Positions 16,318-23,704 of a stretch of 64,000 nt of DNA are shown here, piece by piece. Under the pieces are notes generated by a model. It saw nothing but the letters and a program-made list of their open reading frames with translations, was not told where the DNA came from and ran no database searches. The position numbers and the translations under genes were made by a program. How positions within the stretch are numbered: the stretch's first letter is position 1; every line of letters starts with the position of its first letter. This stretch comes from SZUA-35 sp964351995 (GTDB taxonomy: Bacteria; Actinomycetota; Acidimicrobiia; Acidimicrobiales; SZUA-35): NCBI GenBank assembly GCA_964351995.1, contig CAYGQE010000018.1:28812-92811 (forward strand), read 5' to 3'.

Positions 16318-18951
16318 GTGGTGGTGCGTGTGATCGGCAATCGGCAACGATCGCTGGATCGGGCGACCAGCCACATCGGGCTCGTCGTGGTGGAATCGCC
16401 GCCGGGATTCGCCGCGGATCGTTTCCTCGAGCTGCTGGTTGATCGGCTCGATCAGCCCGTCGAGTTGCTGGATCCCGACGATGTCGATGGCAACGCCATC
16501 GCACCGTCCGCCATCTTGCGAGCGCCCCTCCACGCCGGGCTTCGAGGCTGGCGCGACACGGTGGTTCGGCGCTTCGAAGAACAGAAGCAGACCGTCGTCG
16601 TTCTCCCTCCCGGGGTGTCTGGCGACGTGCTGATCGACGAACCAGTACCGACCGCGTTGATCGATGCTGCAGCCCTCCGGTTGTCGGTGCCCGACATCAT
16701 CGAGCTCGGCACCCACTCGTGCGGCCACGGCGTGATTGGTGCGGGTATTGCCGAGCTGCTGGGACAGCTCAGCGATGGTTGGCCCGCCTGGCTTCAAGCC
16801 TGTTGCGACCTGATCACCGATCAGGGCCTCACGACTGAAGAACTGGTTGCCAGCGTCGGTATGCCGACGTTCCGACGCCGGGTGGTGGGTCGGACACTGC
16901 GGGAGTTCTCAGCCAGCGATCACTATCGGCTCGCGCAACTGGCTCACTTCGATCAGTTCAACGACGGAGCGGCCGAGGCGATCGGCGGCGCCGAGTTCGC
17001 CTTCACGGTGCTGCCTCGAGCCCCTGGCCTCTATCGCGTGCCGTCAGGCCAGCTGTGTTTCGTTGATCCCGTCCGGCGCGAGTTGATGGCCGATTGTGCG
17101 TTGGATCCAGCATCTGCGGAACTGTTGGCCCCGGTCTTGGTGGCCGAAGGCAACCTCTTGGGAGCGTGTCACGCCCTGCTCGACGCTGGTTTGCACAACC
17201 AGGCCGCATCGATGATCGAGCGGCTGCCCGGCAACGTCATCGACACCAGCGACCAACGCGAGTTGCTCGGTGTGCTTCGGGTCTTGGCTGACCAGATTGG
17301 TGACCACCCAGGTCTGGCACTCAAGCAGGCTCGGATCCACGGCAATCTGGCCGAGGTCGCCGCTGGCGTCGAGTCGTGCGAGCTCGCCATTGAAGTCAGC
17401 CTGGCCCACGACCCGATTCGCCTGGAAGCATCAGTCGAGCTTCTGCTCTACCGCCATCGCACGATCGACCAGGAGGAGGCCGCCGATCGATTGGCCGAGC
17501 TTCGCTCCGACGTGGGAACAACAGGGCCGTTGTCGACGCGGCTCCGCGAGATCGAGGCGCAGATCCTCGGCCAGTCGCCTGACCCGCACGTGGTGCAGAT
17601 GGCGGCGAATCGCTTCGTCGAGGTCGCCTCGGAGTGGGAGTATCAACAGGAGCCGCTCCGGGCAGCGAAGGCGCTGCGGGGACTGGCCTATGGCCCGCTC
17701 TGGCACCTGGGGCACTACCGAGATGCTCAGACCCGACTGGGTAAAGCGGCGCACCTCTCGATTCGGCAGACCTTTGATTACGGGGTGACGCTGACGTTCA
17801 AGTCCTTCTTCGATGCTCGCTGTGGGGACTTTGCCAGCTACCGCCGGGCAAGCGAACAGGCCAGCTTGTTGGTCTCTGAGTCTGGGCTTCGATGGTTGGA
17901 GGCTTACCTCTACCTCGGTGCTGCCCACGAAGGTGCAGCGTCGGGAAGCAGTTCGACGGTGAAGGCCGCCACCCGCACCGCTCGAGAACTTCTCGGGCCC
18001 TTGTTCGAGACCGACAGCGGTGTGGTCTTCGTTGCCGAGTCGGTCACGTTGTTGGCGCAGGTGGGCGAGCACGAAGAGGCCAAACGCCTTCTGGCGTCGT
18101 TACGTCATCGGCGCCATCAGAACCCACTCGAGTTCGATCTTGCCGAGATCATCGCCCTGGCTCGATGCGGTGCAACCGAAGCGGCCCGTGCGTGTTGGCA
18201 TGATCTCGAACGTGGCGACGCGCTCCCGAACGATCGGCGTTGGCGAATCGAATTGGAGCTCGCCCGCGCTGACGTCGTGTCAGACGGAGCGACCACCGTC
18301 GACCTCACACACATCCATGATGACCTCGAGCGGCTGGGGCTTTCGAACCTCTTCGATCTGCTCGCACCCGAACTCGAGCTCACCGGCCCGCGCCATCAAG
18401 TGATCGACGTGCAACTGCTCGGAGACCTGGCGGTCACCGACGCCATGGGAACCGTGCTCTTGCCGGAGGGGCACGTGACGGAGTTGGTCAAGATCCTCGG
18501 TGTACACGGCGGATCAGCCACCGTTGATGCCGTGGTCGATCACCTCTGGCCGGAGATCGACCTCGCCCTGGGCGTCCGCCGACTGAAGAACGTCCTCGTC
18601 AAAGCTCGACACCACCTCGGAAGCGAGGCCATCAATCGGCAACCGGATCGAGTCGAATTCGGTCCGCACGTGCACATCGACACATCGACCTTCGACAAGC
18701 ACTTCGCCGAGTTCCGGAGCAACGGGCGAGCGAAGCAGCCGCTCGCCGTAGTCGCGGCCATGGCGGCGATGGAGATCTACCACGGCACGCTGCTTCCACT
18801 CGATCTCTTCAGCGACACAATCGTCGAGCGCCGTCGCGACTTGGAGCGCAAGGCACAGGAGATGATTGCGTTCTTGGACGCTCTTGGGCCTGAACAGCGG
18901 CCGAGCGCAGCGTGGTTGGCGTCAGTACGCCGGCGCGTCAACGCCAGCTGA
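16318..18951 (+). CDS. Large SARP/BTAD-type transcriptional regulator with degenerate ATPase region
   Basis: 877 aa from a GTG at 16318 (three consecutive GTG codons make the exact start uncertain). The N-terminus, IGLVVVESPPGFAADRFLEL, aligns in character with the P-loop strand of MalT/LuxR-type STAND ATPases (VEAPAGYGKT), but the GKT is replaced, so ATP binding is doubtful. Residues about 250-690 are helical and TPR-like. The C-terminal about 170 residues (VQLLGDLAVTDAMGTVLLPE, then VVDHLWPEIDLALGVRRLKN) are the OmpR-like winged helix plus BTAD arrangement of SARP activators, here at the C-terminus rather than the N-terminus. Probable DNA-binding activator of its own divergent region and of the peptide gene it faces. 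Its stop lies inside a hairpin shared with that gene. Confidence 0.8.
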   Translation: MVVRVIGNRQRSLDRATSHIGLVVVESPPGFAADRFLELLVDRLDQPVELLDPDDVDGNAIAPSAILRAPLHAGLRGWRDTVVRRFEEQKQTVVVLPPGVSGDVLIDEPVPTALIDAAALRLSVPDIIELGTHSCGHGVIGAGIAELLGQLSDGWPAWLQACCDLITDQGLTTEELVASVGMPTFRRRVVGRTLREFSASDHYRLAQLAHFDQFNDGAAEAIGGAEFAFTVLPRAPGLYRVPSGQLCFVDPVRRELMADCALDPASAELLAPVLVAEGNLLGACHALLDAGLHNQAASMIERLPGNVIDTSDQRELLGVLRVLADQIGDHPGLALKQARIHGNLAEVAAGVESCELAIEVSLAHDPIRLEASVELLLYRHRTIDQEEAADRLAELRSDVGTTGPLSTRLREIEAQILGQSPDPHVVQMAANRFVEVASEWEYQQEPLRAAKALRGLAYGPLWHLGHYRDAQTRLGKAAHLSIRQTFDYGVTLTFKSFFDARCGDFASYRRASEQASLLVSESGLRWLEAYLYLGAAHEGAASGSSSTVKAATRTARELLGPLFETDSGVVFVAESVTLLAQVGEHEEAKRLLASLRHRRHQNPLEFDLAEIIALARCGATEAARACWHDLERGDALPNDRRWRIELELARADVVSDGATTVDLTHIHDDLERLGLSNLFDLLAPELELTGPRHQVIDVQLLGDLAVTDAMGTVLLPEGHVTELVKILGVHGGSATVDAVVDHLWPEIDLALGVRRLKNVLVKARHHLGSEAINRQPDRVEFGPHVHIDTSTFDKHFAEFRSNGRAKQPLAVVAAMAAMEIYHGTLLPLDLFSDTIVERRRDLERKAQEMIAFLDALGPEQRPSAAWLASVRRRVNAS

Positions 18952-18971
18952 CGAATCAGCTGGCGTTGACG
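18936..18971. terminator. Bidirectional hairpin terminator
   Basis: Perfect 16-bp stem (arms 18936-18951 and 18956-18971) with a CGAA loop. It overlaps the last codons of the SARP-like gene and lies 41 bp past the stop of the convergent 36-aa peptide gene. No U-tract, as is common in high-GC Actinobacteria. Confidence 0.75.
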
Positions 18972-19012
18972 GTTGGCGACCGATCCCCGGAGGGAGGGGA
19001 CGGCCGAACAGA

Positions 19013-19123
19013 TCAGATGCCGTAGCCGCCGTTGGCAAGCTCAGCACCGCCGGCGGCGGTGAAGGCTGCGAGAGCCACGATGGCAGAGATGAGAGCGGAC
19101 GGTGCGGCGATCTTCTTGAACAT
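19013..19123 (-). CDS. 36-residue hydrophobic peptide, candidate signal or secreted peptide
   Basis: An ATG at 19123 is preceded by AGGAG at 8-9 nt spacing, one of the strongest ribosome binding sites in the window. The product is 36 aa: it starts MFKKIAAPSALIS, has one hydrophobic Ala/Ile/Val-rich helix (about residues 8-25) and ends GGAELANGGYGI. The N-terminus looks like a signal sequence with a basic n-region, leaving a short Gly-rich tail of about 10-14 residues after Ala/Gly-type cleavage. It could be a secreted peptide, a RiPP or bacteriocin-like precursor, a small membrane protein, or a modulator of the regulator. I do not recognise a family. It faces the SARP-like gene across a shared terminator and has GGTACC boxes upstream. 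Confidence 0.6.
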   Translation of the reverse strand: MFKKIAAPSALISAIVALAAFTAAGGAELANGGYGI

Positions 19124-19172
19124 GATGGGCTTCTCCTGGTAGGCGGGATCTTCCGCTACTCAAGATCACCCG

Positions 19173-19207
19173 GGTACCAGAACGGCACCACCGAATGGCG
19201 GTACCGC
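19173..19207. promoter_or_regulatory. Candidate SARP boxes upstream of the 36-aa peptide gene
   Basis: Two GGTACC cores, at 19173-19178 and within the 10-bp palindrome GCGGTACCGC at 19198-19207, centred 27 bp apart and about 52 and 79 bp upstream of the peptide start. The 12-mer TGGCGGTACCGC is also present, on the opposite strand, in the divergent region of the SARP-like regulator (16279-16290). GGTACC cores also occur by chance in coding sequence, so the 12-mer match and its position carry the argument. Confidence 0.45.
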
Positions 19208-19308
19208 TCCGATCACCGCTCCATCAGCGGGTAGAACCGATGCCGATCAATCCGCCAGACGCAAGGAAGCTCGCGTCGGGCGTTGTTGAACGAGATGCCC
19301 GAGTGCGC

Positions 19309-19980
19309 TCAGGCGATCGGGTTCTTGTAGCTGTCGAGGTAGGTGATGGTCGAGACGGGGTCCCGCTTGGCCGGCTTGAAGTCGGTGCCCTTGGTGTAGG
19401 CAACCGGGAGCAGACCGGCTTGGCTCATGTGATCGGGAATGCCGAGCAATTCGGCGGCTTCCTTTTCCAGACCCAAGTGCAGCGTGGTGTAGCAACTACC
19501 GAGGCCTCGTGCGCGCAGGGCGAGTTGGAAGCTCCACATGGCGGGAACGATCGAACCGAACATGCCGGCAGCGGCGTTGGTCAAGTTGGCGGCACCGCCC
19601 GGCGCTTCGAGCGCATCTTCCATTCGGCCGATGATCAGCGGGATGACGAACACCGGAACCTTCTCGAGGTTCTGGGCCAAGAAGTTGGCCGAATCGATCA
19701 CGCGGCCCTGCTGAGTGGCGCTGTCGAGGCCATCGGCGGCTGCCGCCAGGTATTCGCCGCCGGCGCGTCGGTACATGTCGGCCAGCGCAGCCTTCTTCTC
19801 GGCGTCGCGCACGACCATCCAGCGCCAGCCTTGGCGGTTGGAGCCGGTGGGCGCCTGGATGGCGACTTGGAGGCAATCCAGCAAAACGTCGTCGGGCACT
19901 TCACGATCGAAATCGAGCCGTTTGCGCACCGCCCTTGTGGTCGAGAGAAGTGCGTCTGTTTGTTCGAGATCGAAGTCCAT
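19309..19980 (-). CDS. Nitroreductase-family flavoprotein
   Basis: 223 aa from the ATG at 19980. The nitroreductase fold shows the FMN-binding Arg near the N-terminus (TTRAVRKRLDFDREVP), APTGSNRQGWRWMVV (conserved N and Q/W segment) and the C-terminal GIPDHMSQAGLLPVAY with RDPVSTITY. Members reduce nitro groups, quinones or flavin-like substrates with NAD(P)H as FMN-dependent homodimers, and some act in F420-type or RiPP tailoring roles. The substrate is unknown. A 30-bp-stem REP-like hairpin lies 37 bp upstream. It is on the same strand as the peptide gene but separated from it by 185 bp that hold the GGTACC boxes. Confidence 0.88.
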   Translation of the reverse strand: MDFDLEQTDALLSTTRAVRKRLDFDREVPDDVLLDCLQVAIQAPTGSNRQGWRWMVVRDAEKKAALADMYRRAGGEYLAAAADGLDSATQQGRVIDSANFLAQNLEKVPVFVIPLIIGRMEDALEAPGGAANLTNAAAGMFGSIVPAMWSFQLALRARGLGSCYTTLHLGLEKEAAELLGIPDHMSQAGLLPVAYTKGTDFKPAKRDPVSTITYLDSYKNPIA

Positions 19981-20016
19981 CGACGCATGCTTGCCTGCCC
20001 GGCCGACAAGCGCCAA

Positions 20017-20082
20017 CTGAACTTGGGAGGACCCGACCCCTCCCAACTCGGCTTGGGAGGGGTCGGGTCCTCCCAAGTTCAG
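20017..20082. repeat. Long perfect inverted repeat, REP-like (locus A)
   Basis: Arms 20017-20046 and 20053-20082 form a perfect 30-bp stem with a 6-nt loop. It lies between the acyl-CoA dehydrogenase stop (20090) and the nitroreductase start and can act as terminator of the former. The 19-nt core CTTGGGAGGACCCGACCCC matches the arm of locus B (32328-32413) at 17 of 19 positions, so it is a dispersed element rather than only a terminator. Confidence 0.8.
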
Positions 20083-20089
20083 GGGTGCT

Positions 20090-21280
20090 TCAGTTCTTCA
20101 ACAGCTGCGAGAACGGAGTGTTCTTGTCTGGGCCTGGCTCTCGCGGCAGGCCGAGTACTCGTTCGCCAATGGTGTTGCGCTGGATCTCGTCGGTCCCGCC
20201 ACCCAAACTCATGCCTCGACAGTTGAGGAAGTGATATGCGAAGTAGTCAGCGGACTCGTCGTGCTCTTCCCATGCCGGCGATGCCGGAAACGCCAGTTGA
20301 GCCGCAAGCTCAGCGGCAGCCCGCCCCTGGAGCGTGCGCCACAGTTTGCCGATGGACGGGCTCAGCCCTTCCCTGGCCCCCAGCGTGGCGACGATCTTCT
20401 CGCCGGTGTGCAACTGGGCCAGCTGCTGACGAATCACGGGCTCATCGATGCGGCCACGCTCCCTGGCGAGCTCGATCAACTGGCCGACCGGGATCGGCAC
20501 TCGACCGCTCTTGGAACGTTGGCCGGTCGAGGAATTCATCGACGAGGTGCCGGTCTGCACGCGCTCATGGGCCAGCAACGCAACCGCGGTGCGCCACCCG
20601 TCATTCACGTCACCGATCACCCACGACTTCGGAATCCGAGCCTCGTCCATGAAGACCTCGTTGAACTCGGCTTCACCGGTCATCTGCACCAGGGGGCGAA
20701 CCGTGACGCCCGTTTGCTCCATGGGGATGACCATCATCGTGATGCCCCGGTGTTTCGGGGCGTCGCTGTCGGTGCGGGCAATCAAGATGCCGAAGTGGGA
20801 GTGTTGAGCACCCGAAGTCCAGACCTTCTGGCCGCTGACGATCCACTCGTCGCCGTCCAGTACCGCCTTGGTCGTCAGAGCGGCGAGGTCGGAGCCAGCG
20901 CCCGGCTCGGAGTACAGCTGGCACCAGATCTCTTGACCTCGGAGACCGGGCTCGATGAAACGCTGCTTCAGCTCGTCGGAGCCGAAGTCTCGAATGGTGG
21001 GCAGGGCCATGCCGATACCGATGCCGAACACCGAGGTCTCGCGAGGGATCTTGCCGCGTGTCACCTCGGCGTAGGCCTGGACGTGGTCTGCGCCAAGGCC
21101 CCGGCCGCCGAATGCTGTTGGGTAGTCGACGCCGGCAAGGCCAGCGTCGTAGAGCCGATTCTGGAACGATTGGGCCCGAGCCACGCCGCCGGAGCCTGAC
21201 TCGAGCGCAAGGTTGGCGGGTTCGGCGAAGAACGCCGCCACCTCTGCTCGGAAGTCCTCGATCGAGACCTGATCTGTCAT
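20090..21280 (-). CDS. Acyl-CoA dehydrogenase
   Basis: 396 aa from the ATG at 21280, normal family length. The FAD-binding middle domain reads QLYSEPGAGSDLAALTT and VSGQKVWTSGAQHSHFGIL. The C-terminal helical domain ends with GGGTDEIQRNTIGERVLGLP, the hallmark of the family. The catalytic base position cannot be fixed by eye. It resembles the long-chain/FadE-like actinobacterial subgroup and oxidises an acyl-CoA to the 2-enoyl-CoA, passing electrons to ETF. The window encodes one EtfBA pair. It is divergent from an acyl-CoA ligase gene, a common pairing for fatty-acid or steroid side-chain catabolism. Confidence 0.93.
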   Translation of the reverse strand: MTDQVSIEDFRAEVAAFFAEPANLALESGSGGVARAQSFQNRLYDAGLAGVDYPTAFGGRGLGADHVQAYAEVTRGKIPRETSVFGIGIGMALPTIRDFGSDELKQRFIEPGLRGQEIWCQLYSEPGAGSDLAALTTKAVLDGDEWIVSGQKVWTSGAQHSHFGILIARTDSDAPKHRGITMMVIPMEQTGVTVRPLVQMTGEAEFNEVFMDEARIPKSWVIGDVNDGWRTAVALLAHERVQTGTSSMNSSTGQRSKSGRVPIPVGQLIELARERGRIDEPVIRQQLAQLHTGEKIVATLGAREGLSPSIGKLWRTLQGRAAAELAAQLAFPASPAWEEHDESADYFAYHFLNCRGMSLGGGTDEIQRNTIGERVLGLPREPGPDKNTPFSQLLKN

Positions 21281-21370
21281 GGGCAGCAACGTAGCGCTGA
21301 TGGATCGGGGGTTCGAGTCTCCCGAGCGGGGGCGTTTGTGTCGTTGTGGCTCGGATGCCACGATCCCGGG

Positions 21371-22522
21371 ATGCAACCAGAACTGCTGCTTTCCCTCTCT
21401 GCATCCCATCCCGATGGTGAAGCCGTCTGGACCCCCTCCGCAACACAGACGTGGGGCGAGCTCGAGCGTCGGGGTCGCCAGGTCGCCCAGGGGATTCGAG
21501 CTGAGGGCGTGGAACCCGGCGATGCGTGGGGATTGCTGGCGAACAATCGCATCGAGTGGCCCGAACTGCTTCTGGGGAACGCCAGAAGTGGCGGCCGTTA
21601 TGTACCGCTCAACTGGCATCTGACCGCACCCGAGATTGCCGATTTGCTCGAGGACTCTGGTTCCAAGTTCCTNNNNNNNNNNNNNNNNNNNNNNNNNNNN
21701 NNNNNNNNNNNNNNNNNNNNNNNNNNNNNNNNNNNNNNNNNNNNNNNNNNNNNNNNNNNNNNNNNNNNNNNNTTCGTGCGCCTCCTGAAGTTGACCGAGG
21801 AGGAGCGGACGGCCAATGACCTGTCGAGCATCGAGTGGGTGCTTCACACTGCTGCTCCGTGTCCGCCTTGGGCGAAGCGGGCGATGATCGATTGGTTCGG
21901 TCCCGTGATCACCGAGCTCTACGGTTCATCAGAGGGCACCGGGCCGGTGATCTGCACCTCGAACGAGTGGCTGGAGCGGCCCGGCACGGTCGGCCGGTCT
22001 GACTTCCTCGAGCTGTCGATCGTGGATGATGACGGGAATGATCTTGCACCGGGCGAGATCGGCACTGTCTACGTGAAGCGCCCCGACGGGGCGCCGGAAT
22101 ATCACGGTGACAAGGCGAAGAGCGATGCGATGCAATTGCCCGATGGCCGGTTCACCGTCGGCGATGTCGGCTACCTCGATGACGCCGGCTACCTCTTCCT
22201 GGCCGATCGGCGAGTCGACTTGATCCTCAGCGGTGGCACCAACATCTACCCGGCCGAGATCGAGGGCGTGCTGAGCCAACACCCCAAGCTGGCCGACGTC
22301 GCCGTGTTCGGCATTCCCAACGCTGATTGGGGACAGGAGATCAAGGCCGTGGTCGAGCCGACCGCGGGTGTCGAGGTCGATGCTGCTGACGTGCTTGCCT
22401 TCGCAGCGGAACATCTGGCCAAGTTCAAGATTCCTCGCACGGTCGACATCGTCGACGCACTGCCTCGTGAAGCCAGCGGCAAGCTCAAGAAGCGGTTGCT
22501 TCGCGACCCGTATTGGGAATGA
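21371..22522 (+). CDS. AMP-forming acyl-CoA ligase, interrupted by an assembly gap
   Basis: ATG at 21371 (a GTG at 21338 is in frame). The N-terminal part (AVWTPSATQTWGELERRGRQ onward) and the C-terminal part are clear ANL family: ELYGSSEGTG, LPDGRFTVGDVGYLDDAGYL, ADRRVDLILSGGTNIYPAEI and the catalytic Lys in ASGKLKKRLLRD. The TSGTTGxPKG adenylate-binding loop is absent because it falls in the run of N at 21673-21772. Comparison with the intact ligase at 30600-32321 suggests about 180 residues (about 0.55 kb) are missing. The frame matching across 100 N is coincidence. The ATGA overlap with the next gene implies translational coupling. Confidence 0.85.
   Translation: MQPELLLSLSASHPDGEAVWTPSATQTWGELERRGRQVAQGIRAEGVEPGDAWGLLANNRIEWPELLLGNARSGGRYVPLNWHLTAPEIADLLEDSGSKFXXXXXXXXXXXXXXXXXXXXXXXXXXXXXXXXXXFVRLLKLTEEERTANDLSSIEWVLHTAAPCPPWAKRAMIDWFGPVITELYGSSEGTGPVICTSNEWLERPGTVGRSDFLELSIVDDDGNDLAPGEIGTVYVKRPDGAPEYHGDKAKSDAMQLPDGRFTVGDVGYLDDAGYLFLADRRVDLILSGGTNIYPAEIEGVLSQHPKLADVAVFGIPNADWGQEIKAVVEPTAGVEVDAADVLAFAAEHLAKFKIPRTVDIVDALPREASGKLKKRLLRDPYWE
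21673..21772. other. Assembly gap (100 N), real sequence missing
   Basis: Exactly 100 N, the usual placeholder for unknown length. The flanking sequences do not overlap. The gap removes the ATP-binding loop of an acyl-CoA ligase; by homology about 0.5 kb is lost. Confidence 0.95.
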
Positions 22523-23691
22523 GCTCGAGCGACGATGACCCGATCGAACTGATCGGCACCACTGATCCGGGCGAACCCAATGGTCCCGGGCCGTCCGAGT
22601 TGGTGCAGAACAACACCCGATCCAACCTGGCCTTGATCATCGGCGCCATCGCCCTCCTCGGTGTGGTGTTCAGCCTCGTCCGCCCGCCTTCGGGCGACGT
22701 TGAGCCGGCTGACCGTACGGTGGTCACCGAGCCGCAGGCTCCGCTCACCGTCGATGTCACATCGGGGGTGCAACAAGGGGCCGGTCCGGTACTGGGTCGA
22801 GCCACCGGACTGTCACTCGTGGTCGGCGGTTCGAACACGCCTTTCCGTGTCCTCGACCTCGACACCGGCGACCTGGTAGTGAGCGAGACGGTTCTGTCGC
22901 CGCAGTTCATCGCTGGCTCGAAACTGATCTACGTGTCGGACACGATGACGTGGTCATCGATCGAGCTCAGCGAGCTCGATGTTGAGCGACCAACCGATGC
23001 TGTCGGTCGATCGTTCAACCCGTTGGGCAATTCGGCCCTCGTGGTTCCCAACGACGACAACACGGTGTGGCTCACGTGGTCGAGAACCGACGGCGGTCGT
23101 GATTGGCAGCTCATCGACCTCGATTCTCTGAATGTACTTCGTCAGGTGTCGACGCCGATCGAAGTCAGGATTCCCGGCGGAGCAGAACCGTTCTCTGGGC
23201 CTGAAGTGGTTGGGTCAGAAGCGGGTGGCGTCTTCGAATTGCAGGACGACAACACCTATGTGCAAGTGCTCGACGGCGTGCTGATCGCTGTCGGAGCGGA
23301 CGAAGTGCTCGTCCGTCAATGCTCGCCGACGCTCGAGTGCGTCGCTCGCTGGTTCGCTCGAGACTCCTGGGCGGTGACCGAGCGGCCGCCGCCGAACGCA
23401 GACTTGGCGAATGGTCGACTCGTCGCCCGTGGGGCACTGCTGGCCGGAGCCGTTCCTCAACCAGCACTTGGCGCCGGTCTGTACGACGTGGAGAGCGGCC
23501 AGATCCTGCGGTCGTTGGGGCCGGCACCGCTGAGCGGTGCGGTGGTGTCGCCAGATGGGCGTTGGCTCGTCCGGCGATTGCTCGGGCGGGTCGAGGTGGT
23601 TGATGTGCTCGACGGACAGTCGACCGTTGTCCTGAATCTTGCACTCGGCCGAGGCGACTCGATCCTCTGGATCCAAACCCCTGCTGGCTAG
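22519..23691 (+). CDS. Membrane-anchored protein with beta-propeller-like ectodomain
   Basis: 390 aa from the ATG at 22519, which overlaps the ligase stop (ATGA). A hydrophilic Asp/Pro-rich tail of about 35 residues leads into one transmembrane helix (LALIIGAIALLGVVFSLV, residues about 38-55), then a beta-rich domain with segments such as VVSPDGRWLVRRLLGRVEVV that look like propeller blades. A CSPTLEC pair could form a disulphide. I do not recognise a family. The topology suggests type II orientation with the ectodomain outside. Coupling to an acyl-CoA ligase gives no clear function. Confidence 0.7.
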   Translation: MSSSDDDPIELIGTTDPGEPNGPGPSELVQNNTRSNLALIIGAIALLGVVFSLVRPPSGDVEPADRTVVTEPQAPLTVDVTSGVQQGAGPVLGRATGLSLVVGGSNTPFRVLDLDTGDLVVSETVLSPQFIAGSKLIYVSDTMTWSSIELSELDVERPTDAVGRSFNPLGNSALVVPNDDNTVWLTWSRTDGGRDWQLIDLDSLNVLRQVSTPIEVRIPGGAEPFSGPEVVGSEAGGVFELQDDNTYVQVLDGVLIAVGADEVLVRQCSPTLECVARWFARDSWAVTERPPPNADLANGRLVARGALLAGAVPQPALGAGLYDVESGQILRSLGPAPLSGAVVSPDGRWLVRRLLGRVEVVDVLDGQSTVVLNLALGRGDSILWIQTPAG

Positions 23692-23704
23692 GGCTAGAGC
23701 CAGC
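23683..23704. terminator. Hairpin between convergent genes
   Basis: GCTGGCT (23683-23689) and AGCCAGC (23698-23704) form a 7-bp stem with an 8-nt loop. The stops of both converging genes (TAG at 23689-23691 and, on the minus strand, 23694-23696) lie inside it, so it probably terminates in both directions. Confidence 0.6.

Noticed and set aside
16228..16797. N-terminal extension of the 244-aa protein upstream of 16227
   Set aside because: The frame is open but runs antisense through the regulator gene and the operator-like box; the ATG at 16227 gives a sensible start.
19309..19980. Nitroreductase as a tailoring oxidase for the adjacent 36-aa peptide
   Set aside because: It is an ordinary nitroreductase in sequence, 185 bp away with a promoter-like region between; no azoline-forming cyclodehydratase is present.
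21281..21335. A complete tRNA gene
   Set aside because: Only a T-arm can be formed; the upstream sequence gives no acceptor pairing, D-arm or anticodon arm.
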